A stretch of DNA of 64,000 nt, taken from a bacterium 1XD42-76 (lineage in GTDB: Bacteria; Bacillota; Clostridia; Lachnospirales; Lachnospiraceae). A program made the translations under genes and the position numbers. The stretch is from the NCBI GenBank assembly GCA_009917545.1, contig QZDW01000018.1:21272-85271 (forward strand), read 5' to 3'. The notes below the pieces were generated by a model. It saw nothing but the letters and a program-made list of their open reading frames with translations, had not been told where the DNA came from and ran no database searches. Below are positions 45,809 to 54,284 of the stretch, one piece after another (the stretch's first letter is position 1; each line of letters starts with the position of its first letter).

Positions 45809-47035
45809 TTAACCAAAATAATCACTATACCACAAATCACCTAATTCAACATCGGAATCACATAATTGTTTAACATACTCATACTCGGATGCTCTCGCAA
45901 TAGTTGAAAAACCATGCTCATGTTTCTCTAGTACCCATACTTCGTCCGGTGATAATGAATTTACAAAGAAAGGACTATGTGTTGTAACAAAAAGTTGCTT
46001 CGAATAAGTGCTTTTAATGCTATTTTTCATTTGCAATGCCAAGTCAGCCAAATACTTATGATACAATCCATTCTCGGGTTCCTCAATAAAAACCAATGGC
46101 CGTGCATCTTTTTCATATAACTGTAAATAGTATGCAAAAAGCTTTAATGTTCCATCCGACATTTTTTGTGAATAAAATGGTTTATCAAACCCTTGCTCCA
46201 AAAACTCCAGCACTAACTGGCCATTTTGCAGTTTAACAGGTCTGATTTCCTTAATATCAGGGAGCTTTGTCTGAATATTACGCAATACTTTCAAAAAGTC
46301 TTTTGGGTCCTCTCTATATAGAAATTGCGCTACATTATTTACATTATTCCCAAAACGATTCAAGTATTTTTGAGGTCCAGCGTTGGGAATTTCGCGGGCT
46401 GATGTAGGGCTAAAGTAACACAAATACCAATTTTTCAAAAAATTCTTAAACTTTACAATTCTTGGGTGTTCTCTTAACTCACCAAGCGTTACAATTCCTA
46501 ATTGTCTAGGATCCGCCAACTCAACATCAACCTTATCTCCTATCTCTTGATTTTCTTCTTCTAAAAAACCACTATTATTTCCTTTAAAGGCAAACCCTTT
46601 TCCATACTCAAGGAATAAGAATGACATTGGCCGACCATATCTTTCGTTCGCTCGCCTTTGACGTAATCTTTCTTTCTCAACGATAGGTCTATCATATTTA
46701 TCTAATCCGATTGAGAGTTCATACGTAATAGGAGGCTCATTGCTAGTCTCACGATAATATATCTCAAACTCGATAGGTTCTTTTGCCCCTTGAGAAATAA
46801 GTTTCTCAAATCCTCCTCTCGCGTTTAAATCGCATGCAACCTCTACACCTTTTTCCAAACAGTCAGCAAGGAAGCCAAACGCATCTGCCAAAGTGCTTTT
46901 TCCAGTTCCGCTTTGTCCGATTATAGCATTCATACTTGTTAGTTCTTTTCCATTACTGTCAAACAGTAGTTTTCCCATTTTTATATCTTTCAAAGAGCCA
47001 TAATTTTTTATACGAATGCCTGCTATTCTTCCCAT
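45809..47035 (-). CDS. AAA/ABC-type ATPase (AAA_21/OLD-like) of a putative defence pair
   Basis: A 408-residue SMC/ABC-like ATPase: Walker A IIGQSGTGKST near residue 38, signature-like QKMSDGTLKL, Walker B RPLVFIEEPENGLY and the switch THSPFFVNSL. This layout is shared by OLD, AriA, AbiLi and RloA-like proteins. ATG 47035 is chosen because GGGAGGTGAAG precedes it; an upstream in-frame ATG at 47221 would add 62 residues of no recognisable fold. It forms an operon with the DUF4276-like gene. Its moderate AT-richness differs from the following XdhC operon, consistent with acquisition as a cassette. Confidence 0.8.
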   Translation of the reverse strand: MGRIAGIRIKNYGSLKDIKMGKLLFDSNGKELTSMNAIIGQSGTGKSTLADAFGFLADCLEKGVEVACDLNARGGFEKLISQGAKEPIEFEIYYRETSNEPPITYELSIGLDKYDRPIVEKERLRQRRANERYGRPMSFLFLEYGKGFAFKGNNSGFLEEENQEIGDKVDVELADPRQLGIVTLGELREHPRIVKFKNFLKNWYLCYFSPTSAREIPNAGPQKYLNRFGNNVNNVAQFLYREDPKDFLKVLRNIQTKLPDIKEIRPVKLQNGQLVLEFLEQGFDKPFYSQKMSDGTLKLFAYYLQLYEKDARPLVFIEEPENGLYHKYLADLALQMKNSIKSTYSKQLFVTTHSPFFVNSLSPDEVWVLEKHEHGFSTIARASEYEYVKQLCDSDVELGDLWYSDYFG

Positions 47036-47487
47036 ATCTTCACCTCCCAAAACATCATAACAACGCTCAAATATACTATATTTTTCCCCATTTTTTAAAA
47101 CATTTAATCGCAACAAAAATTTTCTCACTAGCAATAAATGTGTATATCCTGAAATATTCCATGGACCACCTGCCATATAAGATAATCCAAGCACACTTGC
47201 ACTATTCAAATTTAGTCGCATCCCCCCCCCAGAGTAACTATAGTATGACGCAAATTCCCATCGTAGTCAAGTTCTCTTTCTGTATTCATACGCAATTCAC
47301 GCGTGATAAGCGGAAGGATTCGCAAGTGTTTCTCATAATTATAGAAGAATCGAATGCCTTTTCGTATATTTATTGATAATTACTATACTGCTGTGATTCT
47401 GTTTACAAATGGCTTGTTTCATGCTAGCTTAAATAAGGTAGAAAGAGTTTTGCTGTTTATTTCACATAGGACACGGGGGAATTTCGG
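47036..47487. other. Intergenic region between the defence pair and the XdhC operon
   Basis: A 452-base gap between divergent genes. It contains a tract of nine C (47222-47230) about 190 bases before the ATPase start. I see no further gene, and no copy of the repeated RNA-like motif. Confidence 0.5.
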
Positions 47488-48315
47488 ATGGCTGATAACC
47501 GGTGGCAGGGAATGGAAGATCTGTCATATGTCAGGCTTTTAGAAGAACAGCTTTGTGCGCACAGAGAGAACGTAAACTATGCCCTGGCTACGATTGTGGA
47601 TACAGATCAGAATACGGCCAGGACGCAAGGCAAGATGATGGTTTATGAAAACGGCGCCGCAGTTGGCACAGTGGGGGGCGGAGCGCTGGAGACAAAAGTA
47701 ATACACGACGCTTGCCAGGCAATTTCAACCGGGAGAGGCGGTTTGTTTCACTATAACATGAACAGTCAGGCCGCCAGGGAAGGCCTGGCCTGCGGTGGTT
47801 CGATGTCTGTTTTCATAGAGGTATACGCAAGCAGGCCGGTGCTTGTCATGTGCGGAGCCGGTCATGTGGGAGGATGCATGATGAGACTGGCCAGGCTGAC
47901 CGGATTTCAGATTATCCTGGCGGACGAGCGTCCCGAAGCGCTGATTGCGGATAAGATCAATGCTGCTGACCGCTATATCCCGATTAAGAACTATGAGGAA
48001 GATCTGGGAAAGGCGCGGCTTCCCCAGGGGGCGTTTTATGTGCTGGCGGGGCCGAATCATGATGCGGACAGGAAAGCACTGGCAGCCGTATTGAATGCTT
48101 CCCCGGCATACGTAGGCATGATCGGCGGGAAGCCCAAAATTACCGCGATTTTTGAAAAGCTGCATGCAATGGGATATTCGCAGGAACAGCTGGATCAGGT
48201 CTATACCCCGATTGGGCTTGATGTGGGGAATGAGACGCCGGAGGAAATTGCCGTATCCATTTTGGCCGAGGTACTTATGGTAAAAAATAAAAAGGGACGG
48301 CCGCAGAACGTATAG
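47488..48315 (+). CDS. XdhC family protein
   Basis: A 275-residue protein of the XdhC/CoxI family. Relatives bind molybdenum cofactor and help insert its sulfurated form into xanthine-dehydrogenase-type enzymes. The N-terminal domain has VGGGALETKV and LACGGSMSVFIE; the C-terminal Rossmann domain has VMCGAGHVGGCM and PAYVGMIGGKPK. GGGGGA precedes ATG 47488. No molybdenum hydroxylase subunits lie in this window; the partners here are DUF364 and FmdE-like proteins and an ABC transporter. Confidence 0.9.
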   Translation: MADNRWQGMEDLSYVRLLEEQLCAHRENVNYALATIVDTDQNTARTQGKMMVYENGAAVGTVGGGALETKVIHDACQAISTGRGGLFHYNMNSQAAREGLACGGSMSVFIEVYASRPVLVMCGAGHVGGCMMRLARLTGFQIILADERPEALIADKINAADRYIPIKNYEEDLGKARLPQGAFYVLAGPNHDADRKALAAVLNASPAYVGMIGGKPKITAIFEKLHAMGYSQEQLDQVYTPIGLDVGNETPEEIAVSILAEVLMVKNKKGRPQNV

Positions 48316-48333
48316 CTTAAGGGGACAGAAACA

Positions 48334-49125
48334 ATGAAATTGATGGAAAAAGTCTTAAGAGAAGCAGAACCGCACATGAGAGATAAGGGGCTCACTGTGA
48401 TAGACGGTGTGATCGGTTTTAATTTTGTGGGCGTTCAGTTAAGCAACGGGCGGTGCCATTTCATATATCTGATGCGCGAGAGCATACCGTCCGGTGATAT
48501 GATTTTCCCCTATGGGGAAACGATGATCGGCATGGATGCCTGGGAGGTTGGGCAGTGGGCGCTCGCAGGTGCGGAAGATCTCCAGCGCAGCCTGGGTGTT
48601 GCGGCGTTGAATGCTGCGTCTCCTTATTTTTTTGACCCGGCCTGCCAGCATCCGCATGATTTCTATGACACAGTGACAGAAGATGATGTGCTGGGGGTCA
48701 TTGGCCATATGCCTCCGTTAGTTGCACGTTATAGTGGGAAAGTGAAAAAATATATTTCCTTTGACCGTGCGATCGACATGCAGGGGACGGTAGAGGACGC
48801 GCATGTTTACCCGATGGAAATGGAAGCGGAGCTTCTGCCGACGTGCGACGTCGTGGTTATAACCGGGACAACTATGATTAACCATACGACGGAAGAGATC
48901 CTTGCCATGTGTCCCAATGCACGCGCCATTTCTCTTTCCGGTTTTTCCGTGCCGTATTACCCCGAGGCATACCGCGGCAGCGGGATTACGTTTCTGGGAA
49001 GCATGAATTTCCGGGAAGGCGCAGAGGCCTTGATGAAGCCGCTTTCCTTAGCGGCAGGACGGATGCGCTGCAGGGAATATACGGAAAGCCGCTGCTTTCG
49101 TCTGCTTCCGGATGCCAGAAGATAA
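48334..49125 (+). CDS. DUF4213/DUF364 domain protein (putative heavy-metal chelation)
   Basis: A 263-residue protein with an N-terminal DUF4213 region (about 1-85, MKLMEKVLREAEPHM) and a C-terminal DUF364 domain (VLGVIGHMPPLV, then CDVVVITGTTMINHT). Family members are suggested to bind metals and occur beside metal-chelate transporters and nitrogenase-related genes; none is fully characterised. It starts 18 bases after xdhC. Its last codons overlap the beginning of a repeated RNA-like motif. Confidence 0.85.
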   Translation: MKLMEKVLREAEPHMRDKGLTVIDGVIGFNFVGVQLSNGRCHFIYLMRESIPSGDMIFPYGETMIGMDAWEVGQWALAGAEDLQRSLGVAALNAASPYFFDPACQHPHDFYDTVTEDDVLGVIGHMPPLVARYSGKVKKYISFDRAIDMQGTVEDAHVYPMEMEAELLPTCDVVVITGTTMINHTTEEILAMCPNARAISLSGFSVPYYPEAYRGSGITFLGSMNFREGAEALMKPLSLAAGRMRCREYTESRCFRLLPDARR

Positions 49126-49187
49126 AATGGATGCGTATTCAGGCGGTTTTGGTATCCCTGAATGTTATACCGCCTGTTGGCGGCGGA
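49106..49187 (+). ncRNA. Repeated structured motif, copy B' (partial, overlaps the DUF364 end)
   Basis: The 3' module is clear: GGTAT-CCCTGAATGTT-ATACC hairpin followed by GCC and GGCGGCGG. The 5' part (GGATGCCAGAAGATAAAATGG) aligns with copy D but is less conserved and lies within the last codons of the DUF364 gene. Confidence 0.45.
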
Positions 49188-49200
49188 CTTTCACAGGAAA

Positions 49201-49286
49201 CCTTCCTGCGTCCACAGATGAGCGTGCCACCATGAATGAAAGTAGTTCCGGCGCATTAGGCGTCCCTGAACTTAGATCGCCTGCGT
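49201..49286 (+). ncRNA. Repeated structured motif, copy B (leader of the FmdE-like gene)
   Basis: CCTTCCTGCGT, then GAGCGTGCCACCATGAATGA and AAGTAGTTC, GGCGCATT, then an AGGCG-loop-CGCCT hairpin with CCTGAA in the loop. It is the copy most like A in the first half and like D in the second. It lies 43 bases before the FmdE-like start codon, a position suited to a regulatory leader. Confidence 0.6.
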
Positions 49287-49328
49287 TGATAAACTTTCAA
49301 AGTAATCGGATAGAAGGAGATGATAAGT

Positions 49329-49850
49329 ATGGATTACCCGTCGATAGATGACTGCGTCCGTTTTCACGGCCACCTGTGCGGGGGAGTCACGTTAGGCTAT
49401 GTCATGGCAAAGTTCGCAATGGAGCAGATCAGCGCCGGGAAGGAGGACGCGCTTTACTGCATCTGCGAGTTTCAGAACTGCATGACAGATGCAGTACAGA
49501 TGGTGACAGGCTGTACTGCCGGCAAAGGAAATCTGGCAGTTCGCCCCATCGGGAAACGCGCGCTTACCCTGATCCGAAAGGACACAGGGAAAGGAGTCCG
49601 TGTGACTGCGGAATTCCAGTTTCCTTCGGATGTCCCCAAAAGTGAATCGGCCATGTCCGTGTTTGAACAGGCTCCCGAAACGTTTTGCAGGGCGGAAGAG
49701 GTCACGATTCCTGTCCCGCAAAAGGCAGCGTCAGAATACGGATACTGCCCTGTGTGCAACGAGGAATATAATACTCGCGTTGGCGTGAAAGTGGGGGAAA
49801 CGCTGATGTGCCCGGACTGTGCGGCCAGGACGCAGGGTGACAGAAGGTAA
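49329..49850 (+). CDS. FmdE-like protein with C-terminal zinc finger
   Basis: A 173-residue protein. The FmdE domain starts CVRFHGHLCGGVTLGYVMAK, with the His-Cys pair of the family, and includes CEFQNCMTDAVQMVTGCTAG. A C-terminal zinc finger follows (YCPVCNEEYNTRVG, MCPDCAAR). Such proteins are named after a subunit associated with molybdenum formylmethanofuran dehydrogenase, but free-standing versions are of unknown function and tend to lie near metal transporters. ATG 49329 is chosen because AAGGAG abuts ATG 49320 and is nine bases from 49329. Confidence 0.85.
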   Translation: MDYPSIDDCVRFHGHLCGGVTLGYVMAKFAMEQISAGKEDALYCICEFQNCMTDAVQMVTGCTAGKGNLAVRPIGKRALTLIRKDTGKGVRVTAEFQFPSDVPKSESAMSVFEQAPETFCRAEEVTIPVPQKAASEYGYCPVCNEEYNTRVGVKVGETLMCPDCAARTQGDRR

Positions 49851-49881
49851 CGGTCCAGATAAGCAAAGGAGAAGAGTGAAT

Positions 49882-51606
49882 ATGAAAAAGATGATTCGCC
49901 AGGGATTTGGCCTGATGATGGCCGCGATGATGGCGGCAGGCGTGACTGCCTGCGGCTCAGCCGGTACGCAGCCGGAAGCATCGGCTGCAGAAACAACAGC
50001 GGCGACAGGAACAACCACAGTCGCAGAGACAACCACAGCGGCAGAGACGGAAACATCTCCGGCAGCAGAGGCTTCGACAGCGGCAGAAGAGAAAGGAGAG
50101 CGTGTGCTCCGTATGGATGCCATGTCCAACTGCGGGATGCCCTCCCCCTTCCTTTCCTCTTCGAAGGGTTCCGGCTATGCGGTAGTGCAGTATGTGTTCG
50201 ATACGCTTGTGTGGAAGGACGCGGACGGATATATGAACCTTCTGGCCGAAGATTACAGCGTTGCGGATGATCATAAGACCTATACGTTTAAGCTGCGCGA
50301 CGGCATCACATGGCATGACGGGGAAACGTTTACTGCCGAAGACGTCAAATTCAGTTTCGACTACTACGCAGAGCATGAATACAGCTGGGTTTCCGTGAAA
50401 CCGGTAAAAGAAGCCCGTGTGGTTGACGACAGGACAGTAGAGATTGAGCTGAACGACATTTATGTGCCGTTTATCGCCGACATCGCCGCCAGCCTGCCGA
50501 TTCTGCCAAAGCATATATATGAGAAGGTGGAAGATCCTGTTTCCTATCAGGAAAAAGACGCATTTGTCGGCACCGGTCCCATGATGGCGGAAAGCTACGA
50601 CACAGAGAGCGGTGTTTATACTTATGTAAAGAATCCCAATTATTATTTTGGAGAGGTAAACGTCGATCGTCTGATTCTCTCCCCATACGAGGATCCCAAG
50701 ACCGCGCTGTTGAACGGGGAGATTGACGTGGCGACGACGACCAGCTATAAACAGGCCTTAAGTATGAAGGATACAGAGAACATTCATGTGCTGGAAGGAA
50801 GCTCCATGTGGCTTACGCGCCTGTATTTTAACTTTGACAATGCCGCCCTGGCGACGAAAGAAGTACGTCAGGCCATCGCCTGCGCCATTGACCGTCAGGA
50901 GATCGTAGATAAAGCATTTGGCGGTTCAGGCGTTGCCGGTACCGACGGATACGTGCATCCGGATTCCCAGTGGTACAATGATCAGATTGCCAACCGCCAG
51001 AAGGACGTTGAAAAGGCGAAAGAATTACTGGCCGCCGCAGGCGCGAAAGACACGGACGGCGACGGAATCCTTGAGTTCCAGGGACAGCCAATGTCCTTTG
51101 AATTGCTGATTTCCGAAAAGGATGAGGCAATGGCTGAGCTTCTGAAGGCTTATCTTAAGGAAGCCGGGATTGAGCTGACAGTAAAGGCAGCCGATGATGC
51201 CACGGTAAAATCCATGATTCAGGAGGGCAGCTTTACCCTTGCAGCCAACGGACACGGCTCCTTTGGCGGAGATCCGAAATACCTGGCTGCATTTTCCGCA
51301 GATACCACGGGCGCAGCCAAAGTAACGGTTCAGGGAGGCGCCTGCTGGCACAGTGACGAGTATGACAGCCTGATGAAGAGTTCTTTAACGGAAACCGACG
51401 AAGCAAAACGGGCAGAGCTGGTGGACCAGATGCAGGTAATGATCGCGGAAGAAGTCCCGACGATTGCGATTTATTATAAGAGCAATGCGGCGGCATACAA
51501 CAGTGCGGTATTTGACGGCTTTTACTATACCCCGGACGGGATTTCCAGCGGTGTTCCTTACTTATATAACAAGTTAATCCTCGTTTCCGGTACATGGAAC
51601 AAGTGA
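49882..51606 (+). CDS. Nickel/peptide-type ABC transporter substrate-binding lipoprotein
   Basis: A 574-residue SBP_bac_5 protein. The signal peptide (MKKMIRQGFGLMMAAMMAAG) ends at a lipobox Cys (VTACGS), then a Thr/Glu/Ala linker. KLRDGITWHDGETFTAEDVK is the family signature. The family binds peptides, nickel chelates, opines or hemes, so the ligand cannot be read from sequence; the operon context (XdhC, DUF364, FmdE) favours a metal or metal chelate. AAAGGAGAAG precedes ATG 49882. Confidence 0.88.
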   Translation: MKKMIRQGFGLMMAAMMAAGVTACGSAGTQPEASAAETTAATGTTTVAETTTAAETETSPAAEASTAAEEKGERVLRMDAMSNCGMPSPFLSSSKGSGYAVVQYVFDTLVWKDADGYMNLLAEDYSVADDHKTYTFKLRDGITWHDGETFTAEDVKFSFDYYAEHEYSWVSVKPVKEARVVDDRTVEIELNDIYVPFIADIAASLPILPKHIYEKVEDPVSYQEKDAFVGTGPMMAESYDTESGVYTYVKNPNYYFGEVNVDRLILSPYEDPKTALLNGEIDVATTTSYKQALSMKDTENIHVLEGSSMWLTRLYFNFDNAALATKEVRQAIACAIDRQEIVDKAFGGSGVAGTDGYVHPDSQWYNDQIANRQKDVEKAKELLAAAGAKDTDGDGILEFQGQPMSFELLISEKDEAMAELLKAYLKEAGIELTVKAADDATVKSMIQEGSFTLAANGHGSFGGDPKYLAAFSADTTGAAKVTVQGGACWHSDEYDSLMKSSLTETDEAKRAELVDQMQVMIAEEVPTIAIYYKSNAAAYNSAVFDGFYYTPDGISSGVPYLYNKLILVSGTWNK

Positions 51607-51660
51607 TCTGCGGTACGGCAGAGGATACCGGGACAGATCGCGGCAGATTGCGGTAGACCG

Positions 51661-51692
51661 ACAAGGGCAAAGTAAGCGGGCTTTGCCCTTGT
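51661..51692 (+). other. Strong stem-loop after the binding-protein gene
   Basis: ACAAGGGCAAAG and CTTTGCCCTTGT form a perfect 12-bp stem around TAAGCGGG. It has no T-run, so it probably stabilises or partially terminates the message, giving more binding protein than permease. Confidence 0.7.
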
Positions 51693-51734
51693 TATTCATA
51701 TATCCGGCGCACAGAAGGAAAGGAAGGCGATGGA

Positions 51735-52709
51735 ATGCCAGGCGCAAAACGAGTGCTGTACGCAGTAATAAAATATGTTATCCTGCTGGTTCTGGTGGTC
51801 GTAATCAGCTTTGCTCTGCCGAGACTTCTTCCAGGCAATCCTTTAGACGCGCTTGCAGGGGAAGGAAGCGGTTATTCCGGCAATACAGCCGCCTCAGTTC
51901 TCAAGAGCTTTGAGGCATACTATGCTCCGGAGCTTCCCGTTCATGAGCAGTTTTTTCGGTATGTAAAAAATCTGGCGCACTTTGATCTGGGCATATCGCT
52001 GTTTTATAAGACGCCGGTTCTGGAGCGGATCATGAGCGCCGCCAGGTGGACGCTGCCGCTGTCTTTGATCTCGTTTGCCGTTGGCGCTGTCCTGGGCATT
52101 TTGCTGGGTGTTTCGATGGGATTAAGTAAGAAAAACCGCGGTTCCCTGCTCGTTCTGCCTTTGCTCGCATGGCAGGCTGTCCCGACCTTTTTAGTTGCCG
52201 CCTTGGCACAGATTCTACTGGCCTACCGGCTGAAATGGTTTCCTGCCGTCGGTGCGGTGACTCCGGGAATGCTGGCCGGACAGCCCGGGTATTTTGCAGA
52301 TGTCCTGGAGCATATGGCTCTGCCGCTTATTATTCTGATGATTGCCGAGATCCCGTCGAATGCAGTTTTTGCTTATCATAGTACGCAAAAGGTAAAAAAA
52401 GCGCCTTACGTCGCGTTTGCATATTATTTAAACATTTCACGGCGGAATATCCGCCTCCACTATATTATAAAGAATATTTTACCGGATCTATGGGGGCGGC
52501 TGAACATCCAGACGGTTATGTGCATCATGGGCTCCATGTTTGTGGAAGCGGTGTTCAGCTACCCGGGACTGGGGAGTCTGCTGAAAAATGCCGCCAGTTA
52601 CCGCGATTACACGATGATGCAGGGAATCCTGCTTGTGACATGCCTTTATGGTATTGCAGTCAACCTTATTTATGAACTGGTTCTTGGCCGATTTACGAGA
52701 AACAGCTGA
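51735..52709 (+). CDS. ABC transporter permease (NikB/OppB type)
   Basis: A 324-residue inner-membrane protein with about six helices. VVVISFALPRLLPGNPLDAL is the usual first helix with its P-G-N-P turn; the EAA loop is around KKAPYVAFAYYLNISRRNIR. It forms the channel with the following permease. AAGGAAGG precedes ATG 51735. Divergent from the oppB copy at 20559. Confidence 0.87.
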   Translation: MPGAKRVLYAVIKYVILLVLVVVISFALPRLLPGNPLDALAGEGSGYSGNTAASVLKSFEAYYAPELPVHEQFFRYVKNLAHFDLGISLFYKTPVLERIMSAARWTLPLSLISFAVGAVLGILLGVSMGLSKKNRGSLLVLPLLAWQAVPTFLVAALAQILLAYRLKWFPAVGAVTPGMLAGQPGYFADVLEHMALPLIILMIAEIPSNAVFAYHSTQKVKKAPYVAFAYYLNISRRNIRLHYIIKNILPDLWGRLNIQTVMCIMGSMFVEAVFSYPGLGSLLKNAASYRDYTMMQGILLVTCLYGIAVNLIYELVLGRFTRNS

Positions 52710-52722
52710 GAAGGAGCAGGTT

Positions 52723-53532
52723 ATGAAAAACGGTACATCCGGAAAACGAATGTCTTTCCGTCAAAAAACATGCATCATGGTTCTGAGCATTTACTTTTTC
52801 ATCGCAGCCTTTGCTCCGCTTATCATGCCGTATGAAGTTACTGATTTCAGTCATCCCTCTCTGGCAGAGCCATGCAGGCAATACCTGCTGGGGACGGATG
52901 AAATGGGGCATGATATTTTTTCCCTGCTGATTTACGGATTCCGCCTTACGGTGTGTATGGCATTGGCAGCCGGCTTTTTTTCCACCCTGACAGGTACGGT
53001 TCTGGCATTCTGCGCCTGCTATCTGGGAAAGGCAGCCGATCATGTTATAACCATGACAGCGGATTTGTTCATCATTGTGCCGGAAATGGTGATTGTTATG
53101 TTTGCGGCCGTTTTTGCAGAGCCTACCATGATCAATACGGAATTAGCCATTATTTTATTTTCCTGGCCGCGTGTATATAAAATCATCCGGGGGAAATTGA
53201 AAGACTGCATGAACAGCAGTAAGGTTCAATATACCATGATGATGAAAGGCAGTATAGCGGATGTGCTGCAAAAGCTGATGCCTGACATTATGCCGTCGGT
53301 GCAGACCTATTTTATCCTGCAGACAAACAAGGCGGTTACCTATGAAACGACGCTTTCCTTTTTCGGAATCGGGGATCCTCTGGCCAAAACATGGGGGAAG
53401 CTCATACGCGCCGCGATGGACTATGAAAACCTGTATTACGACCGTGTGTTCCTGTGGTATTTCATTCCTGTGATCCTTGTAGTTGTGGTTTTCGTAGTAA
53501 GTCTGGCACTGCTTGTGCATGGGGGAGAATGA
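52723..53532 (+). CDS. ABC transporter permease (NikC/OppC type)
   Basis: A 269-residue permease with the signature YLLGTDEMGHDIFSLLIYGF, the OppC/NikC type. About five to six membrane helices. ATG 52723 has AAGGAG upstream; the frame extends into the preceding gene. It ends one base before the ATPase start and overlaps its RBS, so translation is coupled. Confidence 0.87.
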   Translation: MKNGTSGKRMSFRQKTCIMVLSIYFFIAAFAPLIMPYEVTDFSHPSLAEPCRQYLLGTDEMGHDIFSLLIYGFRLTVCMALAAGFFSTLTGTVLAFCACYLGKAADHVITMTADLFIIVPEMVIVMFAAVFAEPTMINTELAIILFSWPRVYKIIRGKLKDCMNSSKVQYTMMMKGSIADVLQKLMPDIMPSVQTYFILQTNKAVTYETTLSFFGIGDPLAKTWGKLIRAAMDYENLYYDRVFLWYFIPVILVVVVFVVSLALLVHGGE

Positions 53533-53533
53533 A

Positions 53534-54160
53534 ATGCTTCATTTAAAAGACTACCGCGTGATATATCCCAATACTCCGGCACTGCACTATCGCGAGATCC
53601 ATGTCAGAAAAGGGGAGACGGTCGGCTTGTTCGGCCCCAGCGGATGCGGAAAGACAAGCCTGCTGGAGTCTTTATTCAGCGTGGAATTTGCTGGCAGGAC
53701 AGAATACAGCCTGGCACTCCTTGATGGAAAGCCGATTCCCGGGCCCGGCGCAGAGCTTTACCGGACCGTCAGCTACTGCCCGCAGTTTTCCCAGGCGGCG
53801 CTGAACCCTAAGATGACGATACAGGAGCATCTGCATGTTATGCTGGAAGGAAACGGAATCAAAGAGGATCCGGATGAGATTCGCGAAATGCTCTGGCGGC
53901 TGAAGCTGGACGAAGCACTCTTAAAACGACGGCCGGGAGGGCTGTCCGGGGGGCAGCAGCAGCGCATGGTACTGTTACTCTGTGCCATGAAACGCCCCAG
54001 GCTGATGGTTCTGGATGAACCATCCTCTGCGATTGACCTGATAACGCAGAAAGATATCGTGACATTTTTAGAAGGTTTCAAAGGACGGTGCAGTGTTTTG
54101 ATGGTGGCGCACAGCAGGCCGCTTTTGGAACGGCTATGTGAAACGATGATCGAGCTGTAG
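53534..54160 (+). CDS. ABC transporter ATP-binding protein (NikD type)
   Basis: A 208-residue ABC ATPase: Walker A GPSGCGKTS, signature LSGGQQQRM, Walker B LMVLDEPSSAID, H-loop VAHSRP. It is shorter than OppD and lacks the cysteine-containing C-terminal extension, as in nickel-type ATPases. It is followed by copy D of the repeated motif, then by its partner ATPase. Confidence 0.88.
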   Translation: MLHLKDYRVIYPNTPALHYREIHVRKGETVGLFGPSGCGKTSLLESLFSVEFAGRTEYSLALLDGKPIPGPGAELYRTVSYCPQFSQAALNPKMTIQEHLHVMLEGNGIKEDPDEIREMLWRLKLDEALLKRRPGGLSGGQQQRMVLLLCAMKRPRLMVLDEPSSAIDLITQKDIVTFLEGFKGRCSVLMVAHSRPLLERLCETMIEL

Positions 54161-54163
54161 CGG

Positions 54164-54257
54164 GCCTCCATGTGCTCTCGGTGAGCATATTTGCCAGAAA
54201 GAAAGCAGTGCGGACGCATTAGGGCATATTGGAACATATGCCGCCAGACGGCGGCGG
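54164..54257 (+). ncRNA. Repeated structured motif, copy D (between the two ATPase genes)
   Basis: ATGTGCTC-TCGGT-GAGCATAT hairpin, then CCAGAAAGAAAGCAGTGC, GGACGCATTAG, a perfect GGCATAT-TGGAAC-ATATGCC hairpin, and GCCGCC-AGAC-GGCGGC. The module order is the same as in B and C. It lies 28 bases before the GTG start of the second ATPase. Confidence 0.6.
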
Positions 54258-54284
54258 TCAGATCGGAAAGAGAGGGGAAACAAT

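Noticed and set aside
45809..47221. Longer ATPase starting at 47221
   Set aside because: The extra 62 residues have no RBS or recognisable fold, while ATG 47035 has a strong RBS and family-like N-terminus.
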